This document shows, one piece after another, positions 8,304-15,919 of a DNA stretch of 38,418 nt. This DNA comes from JALHSW01 sp038321755 (lineage in GTDB: Bacteria > Actinomycetota > Acidimicrobiia > IMCC26256 > PALSA-555), in contig JBBQFJ010000013.1 in the NCBI GenBank assembly GCA_038321755.1, positions 1-38,418 on the forward strand, given 5' to 3'. Position numbers and translations under genes: made by a program. How positions within the stretch are numbered: position 1 is the first letter of the stretch; each line of letters begins with the position of its first letter. The notes beneath the pieces are model-generated. The model made no database searches. It saw only the letters and a program-made list of their open reading frames with translations, and was not told the DNA's origin.

Positions 8304-10493
8304 ATGGGTACGCAGACGGTCATCGCGCTCGGATTCGGGGTCGCCCTCGGCACCTTCCTCACCGCGGTCGCGCTCTGGTTCCACGAGCGCCAGACGCGCC
8401 GCGCCCTGGAAGACGTCGGCACCCGGCTCCGCCGCAGTGAAGGCCGGCTCCAGGCGATGCTCCGCGACTCGCACGACCTCCTCGCGGTGATCGACGCCGC
8501 GGGCCGCCTGACGTACGCCAATCCCGCGGCCGAGCGACTCTTCGGGCGCCGCGTCGCGCCCCTCCTCGGGACGAGCCCGTTCGAGTTCCTGCATCCGGAG
8601 GACCGCGACCGCGCCATGCAGCTCTTCGTGGAGAGCATTCAGCGCCCGGGCGAGACGGAGCGGATCGAGGTGCGCGCCCGGCACGAAGACGGGTCGTGGC
8701 GCACCCTCGAGGTCCATGGCGCGAACCTGCTCGACGATGCGGCGATCGAAGGGTTCGTCCTCACCTGCCACGACGTGACGACCCGCCACCAGGCCGACGC
8801 CGAGCTCCGTGAGGCGCAGGAGCGCTTCCGCTCCGCGTTCGACCACGCACCCATCGGCATGGCGCTCATCGCACCCGACGGACGGTGCTTCCGCGTCAAC
8901 CGCGCCCTCGCCCAGATGGTCGGGCGCGCGGAGGACGAGCTCGCCGGGGTGTCGTTGCTCGCGCTGACGCATCCGGATGACCGCACCGAGGTCGGCGAGA
9001 CGATGCAACGCGCGATGACGGCGTCCGGCTCGGTGTACCGGCTCGACCAGCGCTACGTGCACACGGACGGTCGTCCGGTGTGGGTGTCGCACACCGGCTC
9101 GATCGTGCGCGACGTCGAGGGCCGCCCCCTCTACTTCGTGTGTCAGATCGAAGACGTCACCGAGCGCCGCGCGCGCGGCGAGCTGCTGGCGCACCAGGCG
9201 ATCCATGACCCACTCACCGGCCTGCCCAACCGCGTGCTCTTCGTCGACCGCCTCCAGCGCGCACTCTCCGACAACGACCACGCGCAGCTCGCGGTGCTCT
9301 TCCTGGACCTCGACCACTTCAAGGTCGTGAACGACAGCCTCGGCCATCCCGCGGGCGACCGGCTCCTGGTCGCACTCGCCGACCGTCTGCGCGCGACGAT
9401 CCGCCCGAGCGACACCGTTGCGCGCTTCGGTGGCGACGAGTTCACGGTGCTGTGCAACAACGTTCCCGACGAAGCCACCGCGCTCGAGCTCGCACGGCGA
9501 CTCTCCGACGCGGTTGCCAAGCCCATCGCGCTCGCCGAGGGCGAGGTGTTCGTCACCGCAAGCGTGGGCATCTCGACGTCCGGCACGGAGCTCGAGACGG
9601 CCGAGACGCTCCTTCGCAACGCGGACGCGGCGATGTACCGGGCCAAGGAGCAGGGTCGCGCCCGGTCCGAGCTCTTCCGCGCCGACGCGCACGACCAGGC
9701 CGTTCGTCACCTCCGCACCGGCAACGAGCTGCACCGAGCGCTCGAGCGCGGCGAGCTTCGCATGCACTACCAACCGATCGTCAGCCTCGAGACGGGTCGC
9801 ATCTCCGGGTTCGAAGCACTCCTCCGCTGGGAGCACCCGAAGCGCGGCCTCGTCGGGCCCGACGAGTTCGTCGGCCTTGCCGAGGAGACCGGCCTCGTCG
9901 TGCCGATCGGTTCGTGGGCGCTCGAGGAGTCCTGCCGCCAGGCCGAGTACTGGCACTCGCACGGGTCCGACGTCACGATCAGCGTGAACCTCTCGCCGCG
10001 TCAGCTCGCCGAGCCGGGCTTGCCGAACGACGTGGCGCGCGTCCTCCAGGCCACGCGGGTCCGCCCCGACCTGGTGTGGCTCGAGATCACCGAGACCGCC
10101 CTGATGCGTGACGCCGAGTCGGCCGTCCGCGCACTGGGCGCGCTGCGATCGCTCGGCGTGCACCTCGCGGTCGACGACTTCGGGACGGGCTACTCGTCGA
10201 TGACGTACCTCAAGCGGTTCCCGGTCGAGGCGCTGAAGGTCGACCGCACCTTCGTCGACGGGATCGGGCGTGACCCCGAGGACTCCGCGATCTGCACCGC
10301 GGTCGTGAGCCTCGCGCACGCCCTCGGCCTGCGCGCGGTCGCCGAGGGCGTCGAGACCCCGGAGCAGCTCGCCGAGCTGCGGACGCTCGGGTGTGAGCTG
10401 GCCCAGGGCTACCTCTTCGGACGCCCCGCGCCGCCCGACACCTTCGGTGACCGGCCCGACGAACGGCAGTGGGCCGGACTCCAGCAGGACTGA
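8304..10493 (+). CDS. Membrane-anchored PAS-PAS-GGDEF-EAL cyclic-di-GMP protein
   Basis: A 729-residue signalling protein. One N-terminal transmembrane helix (about 5-22) is followed by two PAS domains (about 50-170 and 175-300), GGDEF (about 305-470) and EAL (about 480-725). The diguanylate cyclase motif is intact (FGGDEF, G376-F380), and R-P-S-D sits five residues before it, the position of the product-inhibition I-site. The phosphodiesterase residues are also intact: EAL (E504), SVNLS, EITET, VDDFGTG, KVDRTF and EGVET. Both activities are therefore possible, and which dominates cannot be told from sequence. It follows meaB by 40 bases. The start at 8304 precedes the membrane helix; no clear Shine-Dalgarno is visible. 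Confidence 0.93.
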   Translation: MGTQTVIALGFGVALGTFLTAVALWFHERQTRRALEDVGTRLRRSEGRLQAMLRDSHDLLAVIDAAGRLTYANPAAERLFGRRVAPLLGTSPFEFLHPEDRDRAMQLFVESIQRPGETERIEVRARHEDGSWRTLEVHGANLLDDAAIEGFVLTCHDVTTRHQADAELREAQERFRSAFDHAPIGMALIAPDGRCFRVNRALAQMVGRAEDELAGVSLLALTHPDDRTEVGETMQRAMTASGSVYRLDQRYVHTDGRPVWVSHTGSIVRDVEGRPLYFVCQIEDVTERRARGELLAHQAIHDPLTGLPNRVLFVDRLQRALSDNDHAQLAVLFLDLDHFKVVNDSLGHPAGDRLLVALADRLRATIRPSDTVARFGGDEFTVLCNNVPDEATALELARRLSDAVAKPIALAEGEVFVTASVGISTSGTELETAETLLRNADAAMYRAKEQGRARSELFRADAHDQAVRHLRTGNELHRALERGELRMHYQPIVSLETGRISGFEALLRWEHPKRGLVGPDEFVGLAEETGLVVPIGSWALEESCRQAEYWHSHGSDVTISVNLSPRQLAEPGLPNDVARVLQATRVRPDLVWLEITETALMRDAESAVRALGALRSLGVHLAVDDFGTGYSSMTYLKRFPVEALKVDRTFVDGIGRDPEDSAICTAVVSLAHALGLRAVAEGVETPEQLAELRTLGCELAQGYLFGRPAPPDTFGDRPDERQWAGLQQD

Positions 10494-10601
10494 GCCCCCT
10501 CCCCCCGGCCGGCGATCTCCTCCGCGGTCTCGGCGGGTCACGCGCCATCGGACGTCGGGTCGACGCCTCGCCCGGCAACCCGACGCCATGCGGAGGCCTG
10601 C

Positions 10602-11189
10602 ATGCCCACCACGCTCACGATCTGTCCGTGGCCCGATCCGATCCTCGACACCCTCGGGCATGATCCGAGATCGCTCTACGTCGAGACGTTCTGGCTCCCG
10701 ACCCTCGGTCCGACCGCGCTGCTCCTGCTCCGCCATCTCGCGAACAAGTTCGAGGAGCGCCCGGGCCCCGTCGAGCTCCCGGTGGCGACCGCGTCGCAGG
10801 CACTCGGTCTCGGAGAGCGTGCCGGCCACAGCTCTCCCGTCGTCCGCAGTCTCGCCCGGCTCGAGACGTTCGAGCTCGCGTGCTCCGATGGGCACGAGAC
10901 GATCGCGGTGCGACGGAACCTCCCGCCGGCGAACCGTCGTCACGTCCGGCGTCTCCCCGCCGAGCTGCAGGCATCGCACGCCGAATGGGCCGAGGCGCGA
11001 CTCGCGGAAGCGCCCGACGCCCCGGCGAGACGACGGGCACGCTGCCTCGCGCTCGTCCTGCTCGAGGAAGGGTCCGACCCCGGCCACGCCGAGCGCGTGC
11101 TCGCCACGACCGGCTTCCACCCGAGCATCTGCCGGGACGCGGCGCGCTGGGCCCACGAGCGACGCCGCGAGGCACTCGCCGATCACTGA
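10602..11189 (+). CDS. Conserved actinobacterial protein of unknown function
   Basis: A 195-residue soluble protein with no catalytic motif I recognise. The opening TICPWPDPILDTLGHDPRS--YVETFWLPTLGPTALLLLRHLA matches my memory of a widespread actinobacterial hypothetical family, usually with a G-GGRHSP-type segment; here the equivalent is GLGERAGHSSPVVRSLAR. The region at 25-95 looks helix-rich and could be winged-helix-like, but I cannot show this. The end (145-190) is Arg/Ala-rich and helical. A good Shine-Dalgarno (CGGAGG, five bases before the ATG) fixes the start. The 108 bases upstream hold no other feature I can identify. Confidence 0.75.
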   Translation: MPTTLTICPWPDPILDTLGHDPRSLYVETFWLPTLGPTALLLLRHLANKFEERPGPVELPVATASQALGLGERAGHSSPVVRSLARLETFELACSDGHETIAVRRNLPPANRRHVRRLPAELQASHAEWAEARLAEAPDAPARRRARCLALVLLEEGSDPGHAERVLATTGFHPSICRDAARWAHERRREALADH

Positions 11190-11202
11190 CGCCCGGCGTC
11201 GC

Positions 11203-11216
11203 TATCGTCGGGGTCG
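11203..11216 (+). promoter_or_regulatory. Leaderless-type promoter of the sirtuin gene
   Basis: TATCGT (11203-11208) lies eight bases before the ATG at 11217, with no Shine-Dalgarno. It matches the pattern seen at iscS, mutB and ubiA. Confidence 0.5.
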
Positions 11217-11972
11217 ATGACGACCGACCTCGACGTGCTCGCCGATTGGCTGCGCGACGCACGGCAGATCGTGGTGCTCACGGGTGCGGGCATCTCCACC
11301 GAGTCCGGCATCCCCGACTTCCGCGGGCCGCAGGGCGTCTGGACGAAGAACCCGGCGGCGGAGAAGACCGCGACGCTCAGCTACTACCTGTCCGACCCCG
11401 AGGTGCGACGGCTCGCGTGGCGCAACCGGGTGAGCAGCGAGATGTGGAGCGCCGAACCGAACGCCGGACACCGCGCGTTCGCCGACCTCGAGTCCAAGGC
11501 CGCCCTCCACACCCTGGTCACCCAGAACGTCGACGGGTTGCACCAGCAGGCGGGGTCCTCGGCCGAGCGGATCGTCGAGATCCACGGCACGGTCCACGAC
11601 GCGAAGTGCATGTCGTGCGGGTGGCGCGGCCCGATGGGTCCGGTGCTCGACCGGGTCCGGGCCGGCGAGGACGATCCCGCGTGTCGGGAGTGCAGCGGGA
11701 TCCTCAAGTCGGCCACGATCAGCTTCGGCGAGAACCTCGTGCCCGAGGATCTCGAGCGCGCCCAGCGGGCCGCGCTGGGGGCCGACGTCTTCCTCGCCGC
11801 GGGGACGTCGCTCGGCGTCTATCCCGCCGCGGCGCTCCCCGACGCGGCACTCGCGAACGGTGCGCGACTCGTGATCCTCAACGCGCAGGCGACCCCGTTC
11901 GACGACCGGGCCGACGCCGTCCTCCGGGAACAGCTCGGCGAGATCCTCCCCGCCCTCGTCGCCCGCCTCTGA
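11217..11972 (+). CDS. cobB: Sir2-family NAD-dependent protein deacylase
   Basis: Predicted sirtuin that removes acyl groups from protein lysines using NAD. The 251-residue protein has the NAD-binding GAGISTESGIPDFRG and TQNVDGLHQ motifs, the catalytic histidine H123 in EIHGTV, a zinc module of two CxxC pairs (131/134 and 156/159), and the GTSLGVYP and NAQATPFD segments. Acyl specificity cannot be read; the Tyr/Arg pair typical of desuccinylases is not evident. The inverted repeat at 11976-12017 begins four bases after its stop codon and may terminate this transcript or regulate the next gene. Confidence 0.92.
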   Translation: MTTDLDVLADWLRDARQIVVLTGAGISTESGIPDFRGPQGVWTKNPAAEKTATLSYYLSDPEVRRLAWRNRVSSEMWSAEPNAGHRAFADLESKAALHTLVTQNVDGLHQQAGSSAERIVEIHGTVHDAKCMSCGWRGPMGPVLDRVRAGEDDPACRECSGILKSATISFGENLVPEDLERAQRAALGADVFLAAGTSLGVYPAAALPDAALANGARLVILNAQATPFDDRADAVLREQLGEILPALVARL

Positions 11973-11975
11973 CTC

Positions 11976-12017
11976 TTTGTGCACTTTCATGGTCTCTGGG
12001 CCCGGGAAGTGCACAAA
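11976..12017. promoter_or_regulatory. Strong inverted repeat, candidate operator or hairpin
   Basis: TTTGTGCACTT (11976-11986) and AAGTGCACAAA (12007-12017) are perfect reverse complements separated by 20 bases. Each arm contains the palindrome GTGCAC, and the two copies lie exactly 30 bp apart, about three helical turns. The element sits between the sirtuin stop and the -35 box at 12025 of the downstream gene. It could be a dimer-of-dimers operator or an RNA hairpin. There is no T-run after it, so a standard terminator is less likely. Confidence 0.75.
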
Positions 12018-12024
12018 CAGAGAG

Positions 12025-12053
12025 TTGGGAATATCCGACCTCTCGGGTAGCCT
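12025..12053 (+). promoter_or_regulatory. Sigma-70-like promoter of the rhodanese-ThiF gene
   Basis: TTGGGA (12025-12030) and TAGCCT (12048-12053) are separated by exactly 17 bases. A transcript starting near 12060 would include the Shine-Dalgarno GGAGAAAGG (12070-12078) ahead of the ATG at 12085. The inverted repeat ends eight bases upstream of the -35 box. Confidence 0.7.
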
Positions 12054-12084
12054 TTCATGAGGTACCCACGGAGAAAGGCACCTG

Positions 12085-13269
12085 ATGGCCGGCTTCCGCG
12101 AGCTCCTCGCGAAGACGAAAGAGCGCATCCGCGAGATCGATCCTGCCGAAGCGGAGTCGCGGCTCCCGAACACGACCTTCCTCGACGTGCGCGAGCTCGA
12201 CGAGTACGAGCAGGGCACGATCCCGGGCGCGCTCTTCCTCCCCCGTGGGCACCTCGAGGCCCAGATCGAGAACCGCATCCCGGATCACGACCGCCCGGTC
12301 GTCATCTATTGCGCCGGCGGCATCCGCTCGGCGTTCGCGGCCGAGACGCTCGAAGCACTCGGGTACACCGACGTGGTCTCGATGGCCGGCGGCTTCGGCC
12401 GGTGGAAGAACGAAGGACGCCCGTGGATCACCCCCGCGGTGCTGAACCCCGACCAGCGCAACCGCTACAGCCGTCACCTCCTCCTCCCCGAGGTCGGTGA
12501 GGCCGGTCAGCAGCGCCTGCTCGAGAGCAAGGTCCTCCTGCTCGGCGCCGGCGGTCTCGGGTCGCCGGCCGCGCTCTACCTCGCGGCAGCCGGTGTCGGC
12601 ACCCTCGGCATCGTCGACATGGACATCGTCGACGCGTCGAACCTCCAACGCCAGATCCTGCACAACATGGATCGCATCGGTGAGCGCAAGGTCGACTCCG
12701 CGAAGAAGACGATCACGCTGCTCAACCCCGACGTGAACGTGGTCACGCACGACGTCCGCTTCGGCGCTGACAACGTGCTCGAGATGCTCGAGGGCTACGA
12801 CATCGTGCTCGACGGCACCGACAACTTCCCGACGCGCTACCTGCTCAACGACGCGTCGGTCCTCACCCGCACCCCGGTCGTGCACGGCTCGATCTTCCGG
12901 TTCGAGGGCCAGGTCACGGTCTTCAAGCCGTACGAGGGTCCGTGCTACCGGTGCATGCTGCCGGAGCCGCCCCCGCCCGAGCTGGCGCCGAGCTGCGCGG
13001 AGGCCGGCGTGCTCGGCGTGCTGCCCGGCATCATCGGCTCGATCCAGGCACTCGAGACCATCAAGCTGCTCCTCGACCTGGGTGATCCCCTGATCGGTCG
13101 GCTCCTCGCGTACGACGCGCTCGAGCAGTCGTTCCGCACCTTCAAGGTGCGTCGCGATCCCGAGTGTCCGACGTGCGGCGACCACGCCCCGCCGATCCAG
13201 ATCGCGGAGTACGACGACCTCTGCCTCCCGCACGCGGTGCTCGCGGACGGGTCGCTCCTCACCCACTGA
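12085..13269 (+). CDS. Rhodanese-ThiF/MoeB fusion (MoeZ-like sulfur carrier activator)
   Basis: Predicted E1-like enzyme that adenylates the C-terminus of a sulfur-carrier protein (MoaD/ThiS/CysO type) and supplies sulfur through its rhodanese. In this 394-residue protein the rhodanese is N-terminal (about 15-115), with active-site C76-A-G-G-I-R81. The ThiF/MoeB domain follows (about 125-375), with GAGGLGS at 154, NLQRQILH, DGTDNFPTRY and zinc pairs C287/C290 and C361/C364. Mycobacterial MoeZ/MoeBR has the opposite order, ThiF first. The start is fixed by GGAGAAAGG. Which carrier it serves (molybdopterin, thiamin, cysteine or thiotemplated product) cannot be told, as no partner gene is adjacent. 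Confidence 0.88.
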   Translation: MAGFRELLAKTKERIREIDPAEAESRLPNTTFLDVRELDEYEQGTIPGALFLPRGHLEAQIENRIPDHDRPVVIYCAGGIRSAFAAETLEALGYTDVVSMAGGFGRWKNEGRPWITPAVLNPDQRNRYSRHLLLPEVGEAGQQRLLESKVLLLGAGGLGSPAALYLAAAGVGTLGIVDMDIVDASNLQRQILHNMDRIGERKVDSAKKTITLLNPDVNVVTHDVRFGADNVLEMLEGYDIVLDGTDNFPTRYLLNDASVLTRTPVVHGSIFRFEGQVTVFKPYEGPCYRCMLPEPPPPELAPSCAEAGVLGVLPGIIGSIQALETIKLLLDLGDPLIGRLLAYDALEQSFRTFKVRRDPECPTCGDHAPPIQIAEYDDLCLPHAVLADGSLLTH

Positions 13270-13279
13270 GCCCGCGCGG

Positions 13280-13321
13280 GTCCGTCAGCGCACGTCCGTC
13301 AGCGCAGGTCCGTCAGCGCAG
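13280..13321. repeat. Tandem repeat, 14 bp x 3, over a stop codon
   Basis: GTCCGTCAGCGCAS is repeated at 13280-13293, 13294-13307 and 13308-13321. On the minus strand each unit reads GAC-STG-CGC-TGA, a copy of the last codons and stop of the membrane-protein gene ending at 13313. The real stop is therefore followed by two relic copies of itself in the gap to the convergent gene. Confidence 0.85.
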
Positions 13322-14635
13322 GTCGGAGCACGGGATCGCGGCGAACCACGCCTCACCGCGTGGAGCGATCGGCACCAAGCGCACTGCGTCCGGCGCGTCC
13401 TGCTCGCACTCCTGACGCGCTCGGCCCAGCGCGACGTCCCAGCGCGGGCCGGCGGACCGCAGCGTCGTGAGGCGGAACGCGGAGAGCGGCACCAGCACGG
13501 CCTGCGCGACCAGGAGCACCACGAGCACCTGGGACAACCGTTCCGAGACCTTCGCTCGGGCAACGAGCACGATGGCGGCAGCGACGAGGAGCTGCAGCGC
13601 CACACCGCTGTACCGGGCGAAGCTCCCGGTCTTCGCCCCCTCCGTCAGGAACACCAGCTTCGTGCCGCGGAAGTACACGGCTGACGAATAGACGAACACC
13701 GACATCACGAGCGCGATGCCGCCCCAGCGCCGTCCCTCGCTGTCGCAGCGCCACCACAGGAGCGCGAGCGCGCCGCCCACGGCGACGGCGAGCACGACGA
13801 ACGCCGCGAGACCGAGGTTCAGCCAGGCGCGATCGACGTTCGGGTGGCCGAGCACCGCCTCCCCCACGACGTTCACGACGAACAGGCGAGGAAGCCCGAG
13901 GACGTCGCTCGGACCCTGCTCGGTCGGCGAGCTGGTCGTGAGGATGGCGACGACCTGCACGCAACACGCGAATCCGAACACCGCCGGCACGATCAACGCG
14001 CGCCGGTCCGATCGACGGATGATCGCGACGAACACCATCAGCGGGATGAAGAGCAACGCGACGCTCGACGACAGCGGCGCGACGAGCGCGATGACTGCGC
14101 AGGTCCCGAGGTCCCATCGCGCCGCGACCGGCCGCGCCAGTGCCCAGAACAACGCGGCGAGCAACGGCCACTGCAGGTTCGCCGTGTCAGCCATGGTCTC
14201 GTACACCAGGATCGGCGGGAGGACGAACGACAGCGCGAGTACGGCGCGCAGCCAACGCGAGGACACGACGAAGTCGGACAAGCGGAACACGGCGAGCGCG
14301 AGCAACGACGTGAGCAGCGCGGGAACGATCGAGAACCACGCTGACGCCCAGCCCAGCGGCAGCAACGCGCCGAACCAGGCGATCACTCGTGGGACGACGT
14401 TCAGGTACCCGGCATACGTCGTGAAGATCGAGCGCGGCACCAGCGCACCCGAGAGGAACGCCGAACCGTCCTCTGCCCACAGCGAACGCGTGACCGGCAC
14501 GCCTTTGACGCGCACGAGCTGGACGATCGTGAGGACGACCAGCGCCCCGACCCCCATCGCGACCGGGCGCGTCCGATTCTCGGCACGCTGGTTGTTGCTG
14601 GACGACATCGAGCGTGCCAAGAACGCCTCGCTCAC
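13313..14635 (-). CDS. Polytopic membrane protein, GT-C-like, function unknown
   Basis: A 440-residue, very hydrophobic protein with about ten predicted membrane helices. A first helix (about 25-45) is followed by an extracytoplasmic loop with SLWAEDGSAFLSG, an acidic motif placed as in GT-C glycosyltransferases, which carry a catalytic acidic residue in the first loop. The C-terminal 45 residues are soluble, with several cysteines. A role in envelope glycosylation is inferred from this topology alone. The GTG at 14635 is chosen because it overlaps the upstream stop (GTGA); ATG 14608 is the alternative. It is the last gene of a four-gene minus-strand operon. Confidence 0.72.
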   Translation of the reverse strand: MSEAFLARSMSSSNNQRAENRTRPVAMGVGALVVLTIVQLVRVKGVPVTRSLWAEDGSAFLSGALVPRSIFTTYAGYLNVVPRVIAWFGALLPLGWASAWFSIVPALLTSLLALAVFRLSDFVVSSRWLRAVLALSFVLPPILVYETMADTANLQWPLLAALFWALARPVAARWDLGTCAVIALVAPLSSSVALLFIPLMVFVAIIRRSDRRALIVPAVFGFACCVQVVAILTTSSPTEQGPSDVLGLPRLFVVNVVGEAVLGHPNVDRAWLNLGLAAFVVLAVAVGGALALLWWRCDSEGRRWGGIALVMSVFVYSSAVYFRGTKLVFLTEGAKTGSFARYSGVALQLLVAAAIVLVARAKVSERLSQVLVVLLVAQAVLVPLSAFRLTTLRSAGPRWDVALGRARQECEQDAPDAVRLVPIAPRGEAWFAAIPCSDLR

Positions 14636-15912
14636 CCGCTCGGTGTGCGGATCGTCGCGACGGTGATCCGGATGCTGGGCTCACTCGTCGCCGGTCGCGC
14701 TGGGGTAGTCCTCGCGCGGGGCATGTTTGCGAGCTTCGGCGGCGCGGGGAGTACCACCTCGGCGTAGCCGGGGGTCGGAGGCTTCTCCGAGAGGAAGATC
14801 CCGAGCAGCACCTGCGCATCGGTCTCGAACGGCTGTGCCGGCGCCCCGCACGGCAGCGTCTGCTGGAGACCCGCCGGCACCGACGCGGCGGCGAGGTTGT
14901 CGGAGAAGCAGTTCCCACCAGCATCGGTGAAGTCGTCGACCCCGGTCGCCGACACGAGGTCGTACCGGTTGTGGCGCAGCACGTTCGATCGAACGACGTT
15001 GTTGCGGGCGTCGAAGTTGCGCGCCGTCGGACTCGACGGCTCGAGCAGCTTCTCGGGCAGGGGGATCACCCCGATCCCGATGTTCGGATGCCCGGTGACC
15101 AGGTTCCGCTCGACGGTGTCACGCCGACCGCCCGCGATGAGGATCCCCGAACCGCTCGCGATCTTCGCGATCTCGATGCCCGCAGCTTCCTCGTTCCCGT
15201 TGTCGTACACGTGGTTCCCGACGATGGTCGCGAGCCGCTGCGGCGGATCCGCTTCACCCGTCTCGCTGTTCGGCACGATGCCGATCCGATTGTCATGCCA
15301 GCTCGACCGCGCGATCACGAGGTTGCCGCCGGCATTGGTACCCGAGTAGCCGATCCCGTTCCACTCGGCTTCGACGTCGACGATGAGCGCATCGCACGGC
15401 GAGCACTGCCCGATGTAGAACGCGGCGTCAGGACTCCCTGAGCCGTAGGAGTGATCGAACTGCCCGTGCCGCGAGTCGAAGGCGAAGATCCCGTAGTCGC
15501 CGTTGCGGATCGCCGTCAGGTACGACCCGCGATATCCGGAGACGCCCTCCCAGAGGAAGCCGTTGGTCACGAAGTTCTGGGCGGTGATGTTCTCGATCGC
15601 GACCCCGTCGGCGTGCACCGTGAAGCCGTTGTCGTGCCCGGCTGCTTCGCTGAGCTCCCCGTCCACGATCGTGGTCGCCCGATCCCGCCCGCGGATCACG
15701 ATGTTCCGGTGCGGTGGATCGACCACGACGGATTCGCGGTACACGCCGGGCGACACCAGGATGAGCGTGCCGGGAGTCGACGCATCGACCGCGTCCTGGA
15801 TCGTCGGCTGGTCCGCCGGAACCCGGATGGTCTTCGCCCCCACCAGCGCCGGGGCCGGTGACGCCAGCGCCAACGAACCGGCGAGGAGCGCGAGCACCGC
15901 GAAGACCTTCAT
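14632..15912 (-). CDS. Secreted right-handed beta-helix (pectate-lyase-like) protein
   Basis: A 426-residue exported protein. The signal peptide is MKVFAVLALLAGSLALASPAPA, followed by repeats of the parallel beta-helix kind, with IRVPADQPTIQDAVDASTPGTLILVSPGVYRESV as the opening rung and then VIRG, IENITAQNF, NVVRSNVLRHNRYD and similar strands. Such folds bind or cleave polysaccharides, but no catalytic triad can be assigned. The C-terminal 45 residues are Pro/Ala/Thr-rich and probably disordered. The ATG at 15912 is seven bases after the pepA stop, so the two genes are probably cotranscribed. Its stop overlaps the next gene's GTG. Confidence 0.85.
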   Translation of the reverse strand: MKVFAVLALLAGSLALASPAPALVGAKTIRVPADQPTIQDAVDASTPGTLILVSPGVYRESVVVDPPHRNIVIRGRDRATTIVDGELSEAAGHDNGFTVHADGVAIENITAQNFVTNGFLWEGVSGYRGSYLTAIRNGDYGIFAFDSRHGQFDHSYGSGSPDAAFYIGQCSPCDALIVDVEAEWNGIGYSGTNAGGNLVIARSSWHDNRIGIVPNSETGEADPPQRLATIVGNHVYDNGNEEAAGIEIAKIASGSGILIAGGRRDTVERNLVTGHPNIGIGVIPLPEKLLEPSSPTARNFDARNNVVRSNVLRHNRYDLVSATGVDDFTDAGGNCFSDNLAAASVPAGLQQTLPCGAPAQPFETDAQVLLGIFLSEKPPTPGYAEVVLPAPPKLANMPRARTTPARPATSEPSIRITVATIRTPSG

Positions 15913-15919
15913 GCCCGCA

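Noticed and set aside
8229..11186. Very long open frame on the minus strand opposite the GGDEF-EAL gene
   Set aside because: It is the high-GC shadow of a clearly recognised gene: arginine- and glutamate-rich, low in motifs, and spanning two unrelated plus-strand genes.
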